The position numbers and the translations under genes are program-made. The notes under the pieces are model-generated. The model saw only the letters and a program-made list of their open reading frames with translations. It searched no databases and was not told where the DNA came from. A DNA stretch of 7,510 nucleotides. Source: an uncultured Campylobacter sp. (GTDB lineage Bacteria; Campylobacterota; Campylobacteria; Campylobacterales; Campylobacteraceae). Shown piece by piece: positions 1 through 6,380 of this stretch. The stretch lies in assembly GCA_938046705.1 (NCBI GenBank), contig CALIWP010000120.1, positions 1 through 7,510 of the forward strand. The letters are read 5' to 3'. The number at the start of each line of letters is the position of its first letter. The stretch's first letter is position 1.

Positions 1-221
1 TTAACCAGACTGCTTTTACCGCAGCCTCGCGCACCCCACAGTATCGCGTGATTTGCACCATTGCCCTCTAAAAAATTTCGCGTATTTTCTACGAGCTCTT
101 CTTTTTGCTTTTCGATACCGATAAGCCCCTCAAGCTGCGTAAAATCAACGTCTATCACGCCCTTTAAAGCGCCAAATTTACGCCTATAAATCGCTGCGGC
201 AGTCGTATTCCAGTCTATCAT
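1..221 (-). CDS. DUF815 family P-loop ATPase, N-terminal part (runs off left edge)
   Basis: Only the first 73 codons are present; the frame is open to the left edge, so the C-terminal part is missing because of the window boundary, not because of damage. The ATG (219-221) overlaps the mfd stop in an ATGA arrangement. The visible protein begins MIDWNTTAAAIYRRKFG, followed by a stretch containing LIGIEKQKEELVENTRNFLEG and then ANHAILWGARGCGKSSLV. The last piece is a Walker A P-loop (GARGCGKS), and the spacing of 'QKE-L-NT--F--G--AN-' ahead of the P-loop is the hallmark of DUF815, a family of AAA-like ATPases of unknown function. From memory it corresponds to Cj1084c in C. jejuni, which also follows mfd. 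Family assignment is fairly firm; no cellular role can be given. Walker B and the rest of the ATPase core lie outside the window. Confidence 0.85.
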   Translation of the reverse strand, partial: MIDWNTTAAAIYRRKFGALKGVIDVDFTQLEGLIGIEKQKEELVENTRNFLEGNGANHAILWGARGCGKSSLV

Positions 222-3175
222 TTTTCCGCCCGTCCTTTGTTTAGTTTTCTAAGATAGATCAAGATCTCCTCTATCACGTCATCATCGTCTTTGCTCTTTG
301 ATTTTAGCCTGGTTTGCTCGCCGTTTTGCGCGGTTAGCACGATATTTTGCTCGGCGTTTGAGATAGCTTTAAAGCCCGCTTTTATAGCTAGAATTTTAAT
401 TATAATGAGGCTTAAAAACTGCTTGGTGTAGATGTCTGGCTTACCGAATCTATCCTCGATCTCGCCCTCTATCTCATAAACCTCGGCCACCTCTTTGCAC
501 TTGCTAAGCCGCCTGTATAGCTCCAGGCGCAGCCTATCCTCGCCGATAAACTCCGAGTTTAAAAACGCATTAATGCTAAGCTTCAGGTCGATCTTTGCGC
601 TTTCAAAGCTCTCTTTATTTAGCAGTTTATTTATCTCTTCTTCGAGCATTTTGATGTAGAGCGAGTAGCCGATCGCCTCGATATGGCCGCTTTGAGCTTC
701 GCCGACGAGGTTGCCGCCGCCTCTGATTTCTAGATCGTGATAGGCTAGCACGCTGCCAGAGCCCAAAAACGAGTTGCTCTCAAGCGCAACTAGGCGTTTT
801 AGAGCGTCCGCGCTTAGGGCGTTTTTGTCTTCGACCAGGAAGTAGCAATACGCCTGCTTGTCGCTCCTGCCGACGCGTCCGCGCAGCTGATGTAGGTCTG
901 CGATACCGAATTTATTCGCGCCCTCGATGATGATAGTGTTTACGTTTGGTAGATGTATGCCGCTTTCTACGATGCTGGTGCTTAGCAGCACGTCGTACTC
1001 GCCGTTTTCAAACTTCATCATCTCCTCTTCGGTCGTTTTGGCGTCGATCTTGGAGTGTAGCGTGAGGATGCGCAAATTTGGCATTATGTCTAAAATTTGC
1101 TTTTTTGCCTGAGGCATCGTGGCGATGTGGTTGTGGATATAAAAAATTTGCCCGCCGCGGCGCAGTTCGCGCATGATGGCCTCTTTTACCGCCTTTTCGT
1201 CCCACTCGCGCACGCTAGTTCGCACGTCTAGGCGCGAGCTTGGCGGAGTTTGTAGCACCGAGTAGCCTTTGACGCTTGAAAGCGCCATATTTAGGCTGCG
1301 CGGTATCGGCGTCGCGCTCATAGATAGCACGTGCGAGGCGCTTGAAATCTCTTTTAGTTTTTCCTTTTGCTTGACGCCGAATTTATGCTCCTCGTCGATG
1401 ATGATGAGGCCTAAATTTGAGGGCTTTACCGATAAAAGCGAGTGCGTACCAACGCAAACACAAGGTTGCCCCGCCTCTAGCGCCTTAACCGCGGCCGATT
1501 TTTCCTTTGTGCTTGTGAAGCGATCGAGCTTAAAGACGCTAACGTCAAATTTGCCCAGCCTCTCTTTTAAGCTTTTAAAATGTTGCGAGCTAAGAAGCGT
1601 CGTCGGTACGAAAAATAGCGCCTGAAAGCCCGATTTTACGCATTTAAATATCGCGTTCATAGCAACCTCGGTTTTACCGAATCCCACGTCGCCGCTAAGC
1701 AACCTATCCATCACCTTGCCGCTTTTTAGGTCGTTTGCGATGTCGCTTGATGCGCGCTCCTGATCTCTCGTGTAGGCAAAGCACGCGTTTTGCAAGAAAT
1801 TTAGATACTCCGCATCATCTTTTGCGATGATCTCGCCGCGGATGAGCTCACGCTGGGCGGCTAGTGAAATAATTTTTGACGCGATGACGAAAAGTTTGGC
1901 TCTAACTTTTTCTTTTATCTTGGCAAAATTTGCCTTGCCCAGGCGATCTAAAACCGCGATACTGCCGCTGCTTGCGACGTATCTATCGATCAAATTTAGA
2001 TGCTCGACTGGCAAAAGCAGCTTGTCCTCGTTTTGATAAACGATCACGACGAACTCGCGCGTCCTGCCTAGCACCGTTAGCTTTTCAAGCCCCGTAAATT
2101 TGCCGATGCCGTACTCCTCGTGCACGACGTAGTCGCCGGCTTTTAGCTCGTCGATCACTAGGCTTGGCTTTTTGGCGCGCTTTTTCTTTTCAAATTTGTT
2201 TAGCGAGACGATGATTTCGCTTGGTGAAACCAAATTTAACGCTGCTTCGGTTTGCACGAACTCTACGTTTTGATATTCGCTTAAATTTAATGCGTTAAAA
2301 AGCCCCTCGTTACGCGCTAAGACTTTGATTTTTTTATTTTTATTTAGCTCGAAAAAATCGGCGTTTAAAGTTACGCTTAAATCTTTATAAACTTTAGCCG
2401 CGGGCAAGACGGGCAAATTTGCCACCTCGCCCAGATCCCGCTCAAAGCCGTCAAATTTTTTCGTTAAAACCGTTTTAAATTCGCGCGTGTAGTCGATAAA
2501 TCCATCTATCGCCCAAAATCCGAGCGTCTTTAGATCGCTGATTAGCGCGTCCGTTTGCATATCTTTTATTTTTTCGGATGTTTTTTCAAACTCGGCCTCG
2601 CCCAGAGCCGCGATAAAAGGCGAAATTTCAACGCTTTTTAGCTCGGTTTTGTTTGAAATTTGCGTTTGCGTGCTGTAGTGCCTGATGCTCTCTATCTCAT
2701 CGTCAAAAAGCAAAATGCGGTTTGGCTCCTGCGCGCCGACGCAAAAAACGTCGATGATCTCGCCGCGAACGCAAAACTCGCCCTCGCTCTCCACGATACC
2801 CACCGCCTCGTAGCCAAAGCGCAGTAGCTTTTGGGCTAACTCTTTGGGATCGATTTTGTCGCCGAAATTTAGAATGAGCTTTTGTAGATGTTTTTTGCCT
2901 GGAAGTTTGTTTAGAACCGTGCAAACAGGGCTGATAAGAACTTTTTTGCCTTCAAATTCGTAAAATTTAGCTAACTCGGAGGAGAGCTCAAAAAGCTCGG
3001 CGCTAAAGCTACGCAGATCATCGCCCTCGCGCGCCCTAAAATCGGGCAACCTAAAAGCTCTAAGCCCGGCAAATTCCGCCGCGCTAAGAGCCGCGATAGC
3101 TTCCTTATCATCCTCGCAGACGAGCAGCTGCGCATCGCCTCCGTTTAAAAAATACTCAAAAACCTCACTTTGCAC
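218..3175 (-). CDS. mfd: Transcription-repair coupling factor Mfd
   Basis: Cytoplasmic SF2 DNA translocase that binds RNA polymerase stalled at DNA lesions, pushes it off and recruits UvrA for nucleotide excision repair. At 985 residues it is shorter than E. coli Mfd (about 1150), as expected for Campylobacter. Residues 1 to about 290 form the UvrB-like N-terminal module, the most diverged part. Residues about 343-400 are the RNA polymerase-interacting domain (GDYVVHEEYGIGKFTGLEKL). The translocase motor follows: Walker A GDVGFGKT at 495-502, DEEH box at 594-597, SATPIPRS at 620-627, TSIVESGI at 733-740, and HQLRGRVGR at 762-770, then RGGGNLVG of the RecG-like translocation region (818-825). 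The C-terminal TRCF domain occupies about 865-960. All motor motifs are intact. The start is GTG (3173-3175); it is the best choice because AAAAAGG sits 7 bases upstream and the next in-frame Met is residue 207. The start overlaps the end of folC by 11 bases and the stop overlaps the DUF815 gene by 4. Confidence 0.97.
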   Translation of the reverse strand: MQSEVFEYFLNGGDAQLLVCEDDKEAIAALSAAEFAGLRAFRLPDFRAREGDDLRSFSAELFELSSELAKFYEFEGKKVLISPVCTVLNKLPGKKHLQKLILNFGDKIDPKELAQKLLRFGYEAVGIVESEGEFCVRGEIIDVFCVGAQEPNRILLFDDEIESIRHYSTQTQISNKTELKSVEISPFIAALGEAEFEKTSEKIKDMQTDALISDLKTLGFWAIDGFIDYTREFKTVLTKKFDGFERDLGEVANLPVLPAAKVYKDLSVTLNADFFELNKNKKIKVLARNEGLFNALNLSEYQNVEFVQTEAALNLVSPSEIIVSLNKFEKKKRAKKPSLVIDELKAGDYVVHEEYGIGKFTGLEKLTVLGRTREFVVIVYQNEDKLLLPVEHLNLIDRYVASSGSIAVLDRLGKANFAKIKEKVRAKLFVIASKIISLAAQRELIRGEIIAKDDAEYLNFLQNACFAYTRDQERASSDIANDLKSGKVMDRLLSGDVGFGKTEVAMNAIFKCVKSGFQALFFVPTTLLSSQHFKSLKERLGKFDVSVFKLDRFTSTKEKSAAVKALEAGQPCVCVGTHSLLSVKPSNLGLIIIDEEHKFGVKQKEKLKEISSASHVLSMSATPIPRSLNMALSSVKGYSVLQTPPSSRLDVRTSVREWDEKAVKEAIMRELRRGGQIFYIHNHIATMPQAKKQILDIMPNLRILTLHSKIDAKTTEEEMMKFENGEYDVLLSTSIVESGIHLPNVNTIIIEGANKFGIADLHQLRGRVGRSDKQAYCYFLVEDKNALSADALKRLVALESNSFLGSGSVLAYHDLEIRGGGNLVGEAQSGHIEAIGYSLYIKMLEEEINKLLNKESFESAKIDLKLSINAFLNSEFIGEDRLRLELYRRLSKCKEVAEVYEIEGEIEDRFGKPDIYTKQFLSLIIIKILAIKAGFKAISNAEQNIVLTAQNGEQTRLKSKSKDDDDVIEEILIYLRKLNKGRAEK
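233..238 (-). promoter_or_regulatory. Probable ribosome binding site of the DUF815 ATPase gene
   Basis: On the minus strand AAAGGA lies 11 bases before the ATG at 221, inside the last mfd codons. The spacing is a little long, so translation is probably helped by coupling through the ATGA stop/start overlap with mfd. Confidence 0.5.
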
Positions 3176-4319
3176 CGCGGTACCTTTTTAAGAAGGCTTC
3201 CACGAGGTAAAACGACCCAAATGCCAGATACTCCTCATCCGCGCGCACATCCGTAAAGTCCGCAAACTCCATACCGAGCTCGCGCAAAGCCTCTTTTACC
3301 TGCGCCGTCGCAAGCTCGCGACCCGGCGTCTCGTACTCGATAATGTAGGTTTTTTTAACGATCGGTTTGATGGCCTTTAGGACGGCTTTTATATCCTTGT
3401 CGGCAAAGGCGTTAAAGATCAAATTTAGCTTTTTGCCCGCAAATTTTTTAGCTAGAGCTTGCGCCGCCATCTCATTGTGCCCGACGTCGATCGTTACGTT
3501 TGGCGCGATCTTTTCGCAGCGTCCGCTAAGATCTAGCGCACCCAAATTTGCTAAATTTAAGCTAAACCCAAGTTCCTTAAACGCCGAAGAGCTGAGAGTC
3601 AAATTTGAGCGCAAAAACTCGGGCAAGCCGAATTTTTCCGTGTAAATTTTAATCTCATTTTTATCATCGTCGCTTAAATTTTGGGAGGCAAATTTGAGCG
3701 TCGCACCCTTTTTGGCGGCGATCTGCCTAGCGATACCTACGCAAAGCTCGTTCATATCGTCGTTCATCAAAGCAGCGTCTGCCATCGCGTTAAATTTAGT
3801 CGTCGCGATCTGCTCTAGCGTGTCGCCAAGCAGCGCCGTGTGGTCAAAACCGATCGGAGTAAAGAGGCTAAGGTGCTTGTCAAATACGTTCGTAGCATCA
3901 AATTCTCCCCCAACGCCAGCCTCACAGACGAAAAAGTCGCACCCCTCAAAAAGCGAAGCGCAAAGCAGCGTCGCGTACTCGAAATACGAAAGCGAGCGCG
4001 CGACCTCGGGGGGCAAAATTTTAATCAGCCTCTCGTGAGCCGTCTCGAGCGCGTCTGCGCTAGCTACGGCGCCGTTCATCCAAAATCTCTCGCGAAACTC
4101 GAAAATATGGGGGCTCGTATAGTGTCCGACGCTATGGCCGCGAGCGAGCATCTGCGCTAAAAATCGCCCCGTGCTACCCTTGCCGTTCGTGCCGATTAGA
4201 TGGATGATTTTTGGTATTTTAAACGCGCCCTGCACGAATTTAAAGGCATTTGGCATACGCGCGCGGTTGATTTCCTTATAAAAAAGGGGTTTGTTTTCTA
4301 AAAAATATTCTAGTTTCAT
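3165..4319 (-). CDS. folC: Folylpolyglutamate synthase / dihydrofolate synthase FolC
   Basis: Mur-ligase-family ATP-dependent enzyme that adds glutamate to dihydropteroate (dihydrofolate synthase) and extends the polyglutamate tail of folates, in the cytoplasm. The 384-residue product is somewhat shorter than E. coli FolC (422). Visible motifs: P-loop GTNGKGST at 43-50, TSPH at 68-71, EAGVGGEFDATN at 133-144 (metal/ATP region), GFDHTALLGDTLEQIATTK at 157-175 with the conserved His160 and the Lys175 that is carbamylated in this superfamily, SGR at 265-267 opening the C-terminal domain, and DVGHN at 278-282 (usually DGAHN in the family). That no second folC is needed, making this one bifunctional, is an inference. 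The ATG (4317-4319) shares one base with the stop of the GGDEF gene (TAATG), and no clear ribosome binding site is seen, so it is probably translated by re-initiation. The 3' end overlaps mfd by 11 bases. Confidence 0.93.
   Translation of the reverse strand: MKLEYFLENKPLFYKEINRARMPNAFKFVQGAFKIPKIIHLIGTNGKGSTGRFLAQMLARGHSVGHYTSPHIFEFRERFWMNGAVASADALETAHERLIKILPPEVARSLSYFEYATLLCASLFEGCDFFVCEAGVGGEFDATNVFDKHLSLFTPIGFDHTALLGDTLEQIATTKFNAMADAALMNDDMNELCVGIARQIAAKKGATLKFASQNLSDDDKNEIKIYTEKFGLPEFLRSNLTLSSSAFKELGFSLNLANLGALDLSGRCEKIAPNVTIDVGHNEMAAQALAKKFAGKKLNLIFNAFADKDIKAVLKAIKPIVKKTYIIEYETPGRELATAQVKEALRELGMEFADFTDVRADEEYLAFGSFYLVEAFLKRYRGAK
3183..3189 (-). promoter_or_regulatory. Ribosome binding site deciding the GTG start of mfd
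   Basis: The minus strand reads AAAAAGG, then 7 bases, then GTG at 3175. The site lies inside the last codons of folC. The same purine core and 7-base spacing precede the lptE-like and GGDEF genes, which supports the GTG as the true start. Confidence 0.7.
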
Positions 4320-4321
4320 TA
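4317..4321 (-). promoter_or_regulatory. TAATG stop/start junction coupling the GGDEF gene to folC
   Basis: The minus strand reads TAATG, so the TAA of the diguanylate cyclase gene and the ATG of folC share one A. The preceding bases (GCCTAAAATT) hold no Shine-Dalgarno-like purine run at normal distance; the nearest AGG is about 16 bases away. This suggests that folC translation depends on ribosomes finishing the upstream gene. Confidence 0.65.
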
Positions 4322-5854
4322 AATTTTAGGCATCACCTGATCTCTACCGTTTTGCTTAGCCTGATATAGCATTTTATCCGAAGCTTCTAATACGGCTGCT
4401 TGACTTTGATTTTGGCTGCGTATAGCAACGCCGCAACTCACCGTAACGCTAATGCGCTCGTCTTTGTATAAAAATTTGGAGTTTTTGAGCACATCGCGCA
4501 CCTTGTCCGCAAACTCTATACTCTGTGCTATATCAAACCCCGGCAACAAAACCACAAACTCCTCGCCGCCGTATCTAGCTACGAAATCGACTTCCCTAGA
4601 GTTACCCCTAAGAGTTTTTCCTACGCTTGCTATTATTACGTCGCCGGCGTCGTGCCCGTATATATCGTTTATATTTTTAAAATGATCTATGTCAAAAAAA
4701 CACACGGCATAGTCGGCATTTTGTTGTAAAAAATCAATCTCTAAACGCCCAAGCTCTTCCATTAACGCTTTTTTAGTCGCTGTTTTAGTTAAAAAATCCT
4801 CTTTACTCTCGGCTTTCGCGCTTTCTAGCTCTACTTCCAGCTTGCTCACTTTTGCTTGTAACTCTTTTATAGTTTGCTGATCGCTTAGCATCTGCTCGCC
4901 CAATTGCTTAACCTCAACGTCCAAGGTATCGGCGATATTTTTTAACTTATCCCTGATCCCCTCAAAACTATCTTCGCTTAAATTTATCGAATTCAGATCG
5001 TTTTTGATAAACTGCATCTGGCTTGAACTTTTAGAAGAACTGCTGATTAGGCTTGCTATTTGCTCGTTTATGCCGTCCAAAACCTTATCTAGCGATCCGA
5101 CTTTCGTAGAAACCTCGGCCCTATCAAGCTCGATACGCTTTTTGGTCAAATTTTCTATATTTTTTCTAACCGAGAAATCTTCTAAAAGCTTTGGATCGCT
5201 TTTTAAAATTTTATTTACTTTTTCTATCTCGCCGTCGATTTTATCGGTAATAGAAGGCCTTAGCATATCCGATACGAGCGGAACTAGTTTTTCGCAAGCC
5301 TGCTCTTTCGTCAAAACATCCTCAAGCTCAGCAACGATATCTCTCAGGTCACTAAAATTTTTAACGCCGTAAACGCCCAATCTTTTCAAAAAACTATCGT
5401 CGTAATCAGTCAAAAAATCGAACCATTTGTCTTTTATTCTATCTATAGCTTGCGCATCTAGTCTTCTATTTAGAGCTTCGGAGCTAGCCTCGGCTAAATT
5501 TTTAGCATTTTTATTATGTAGCGAAGCTACGGCTTGAAAAACCTTTTTATTCATAGCCACAAGAGCATTTATTAGTTTTGGATACTCGGCAAGGCCGGGC
5601 GAATTTAGCCTAGCCGCCATAAAAGCAAAAAGCTCGTCCAAGTTTCTTACGTTTTTTTGTTTTAGTTGCGCCTTAAGCTCGTCGTTTAGGCGAGCCGAGT
5701 ATTTTTCAAGCTTCTGGCAATCAGGCACTATTACGCCGTTTTTTTTCGCTATCTCGCAAAAAACCTCGGCGTAGTTATCCGGAGTTAGCATGAGCCCGCG
5801 CTCTTTCATGGTCTGGATTGATTCTTTTATGACTTGGCTGACGCTAGTCGCCAT
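4319..5854 (-). CDS. Cytoplasmic GGDEF diguanylate cyclase with long helical N-terminus
   Basis: Predicted to make cyclic di-GMP from two GTP. The catalytic domain covers about 350-511: DFLT at 353-356, the metal-binding FDIDHFKNIND at 387-397, the signature GGEEF at 429-433, and VSCGVA at 472-477. An inhibitory I-site is present: R420 and D423 (RxxD) followed by exactly five residues before GGEEF, so product feedback is expected. Residues 1 to about 350 are hydrophilic and mostly helical with no membrane segment or signal peptide. Near the start LTPDNYAEVF (23-32) resembles a 'TPxNY' motif in the N-terminal helical regions of some proteobacterial diguanylate cyclases. Residues about 230-350 look like coiled coil (QTIKELQAKVSKLEVELESA at 327-346), suiting a dimer. 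I recognise no ligand-binding or receiver domain. The ATG at 5854 has AAAAGGG 7 bases upstream. It overlaps the lptE-like gene by 11 bases and folC by one. Its base composition appears more AT-rich than mfd. The catalytic call is firm; the input signal is unknown. Confidence 0.92.
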   Translation of the reverse strand: MATSVSQVIKESIQTMKERGLMLTPDNYAEVFCEIAKKNGVIVPDCQKLEKYSARLNDELKAQLKQKNVRNLDELFAFMAARLNSPGLAEYPKLINALVAMNKKVFQAVASLHNKNAKNLAEASSEALNRRLDAQAIDRIKDKWFDFLTDYDDSFLKRLGVYGVKNFSDLRDIVAELEDVLTKEQACEKLVPLVSDMLRPSITDKIDGEIEKVNKILKSDPKLLEDFSVRKNIENLTKKRIELDRAEVSTKVGSLDKVLDGINEQIASLISSSSKSSSQMQFIKNDLNSINLSEDSFEGIRDKLKNIADTLDVEVKQLGEQMLSDQQTIKELQAKVSKLEVELESAKAESKEDFLTKTATKKALMEELGRLEIDFLQQNADYAVCFFDIDHFKNINDIYGHDAGDVIIASVGKTLRGNSREVDFVARYGGEEFVVLLPGFDIAQSIEFADKVRDVLKNSKFLYKDERISVTVSCGVAIRSQNQSQAAVLEASDKMLYQAKQNGRDQVMPKI

Positions 5855-6377
5855 TTTTTAGCCCTTTTACCGCAAGCACGGCGATATATTCGTCAAAAGC
5901 CTCCTGCGAAGCCTCTTTTATAGCGTTATATTTTTCGCTCTCGCTGATAACGCCGTCGGCAAATCTAGTATCCCTTACTTTTTGGGAAACTGTAAAGTCG
6001 TGCTCGCCCGAAGTCGTCACCGATAGTGTTTTGCCGCCTTTTAACTTAGTGTCGAAATTTAGCGCTAGTATCGCTTTATACGAAGTTACATAGCCATTTT
6101 CATCGTATAACAACGCTTGATAGTTAAGCGATTTGATCGAGACGGTTATGGTGGTTGGCTCGTTTTTATCGTAGCTTATGCGTTTACCTAGCCTTGTTAC
6201 GATACCCTCTAGTACGCTATCTTTGATCCAAACGCTGTTTTTAGGCTCTTCTTTGCTTATTAGCACGTTTACGTATACACGGTCGCCCATTATGTTGTTC
6301 GTGATCTTTGAGACGGGCTTATAGCCGCATCCAACCAAGATGAAAGTCGCCAAAAGTAGTAAAAATTTTATCTTCAC
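5844..6377 (-). CDS. lptE: LptE-like outer-membrane lipoprotein
   Basis: A 177-residue lipoprotein. The N-terminus MKIKFLLLLATFILVGCGYK is a lipoprotein signal peptide: two Lys, a hydrophobic run, then a lipobox LVGC with Cys17 as the lipidated residue. The mature protein is hydrophilic and rich in predicted beta strands (for example TTITVSIKSLNYQALLYDEN at 75-94 and GYVTSYKAILALNF at 95-108), ending in a helix, which resembles the LptE fold. LptE plugs the LptD barrel and helps deliver lipopolysaccharide to the outer surface. The assignment rests on fold-like pattern and on the position next to leuS, where Cj1090c and HP1546 lie from memory; sequence conservation of LptE is low, so a generic lipoprotein remains possible. 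The start is GTG (6375-6377), with AAAAGG 7 bases upstream and only 3 bases after the leuS stop; starting later would destroy the signal peptide. The 3' end overlaps the GGDEF gene by 11 bases. Confidence 0.75.
   Translation of the reverse strand: MKIKFLLLLATFILVGCGYKPVSKITNNIMGDRVYVNVLISKEEPKNSVWIKDSVLEGIVTRLGKRISYDKNEPTTITVSIKSLNYQALLYDENGYVTSYKAILALNFDTKLKGGKTLSVTTSGEHDFTVSQKVRDTRFADGVISESEKYNAIKEASQEAFDEYIAVLAVKGLKNGD
5862..5868 (-). promoter_or_regulatory. Ribosome binding site of the GGDEF gene
   Basis: The minus strand reads AAAAGGG, then 7 bases, then ATG at 5854. It lies within the last codons of the lptE-like gene and supports this start over the downstream in-frame Met codons at residues 16 and 22. 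Confidence 0.7.
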
Positions 6378-6380
6378 GAT

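Noticed and set aside
1269..1625. Open frame of 118 codons on the plus strand inside mfd
   Set aside because: It is antisense to the Mfd motor region whose motifs are all intact, has no ribosome binding site that I can see, and its composition is what the complement of a helicase gene would give.
2703..2924. Minus-strand out-of-frame open frame within mfd (another at 1008-1205)
   Set aside because: Arg/His/Gly-rich products from a shifted frame of mfd; no motif and no independent signal.
3694..4160. Two overlapping plus-strand open frames opposite folC
   Set aside because: Both are antisense to conserved FolC motifs, overlap each other in different frames and show no family features.
5004..5372. 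Open frame of 122 codons on the plus strand inside the GGDEF gene
   Set aside because: Ser/Leu/Phe-rich product typical of the complement of a Lys/Glu/Asp-rich coiled-coil gene; no recognisable motif.
5917..5930. Minus-strand TATAAC and TATAAA about 65-75 bases upstream of the GGDEF start, a possible -10 element
   Set aside because: It lies within the lptE-like coding region, AT-rich hexamers are common here, and no further promoter element could be supported by eye.
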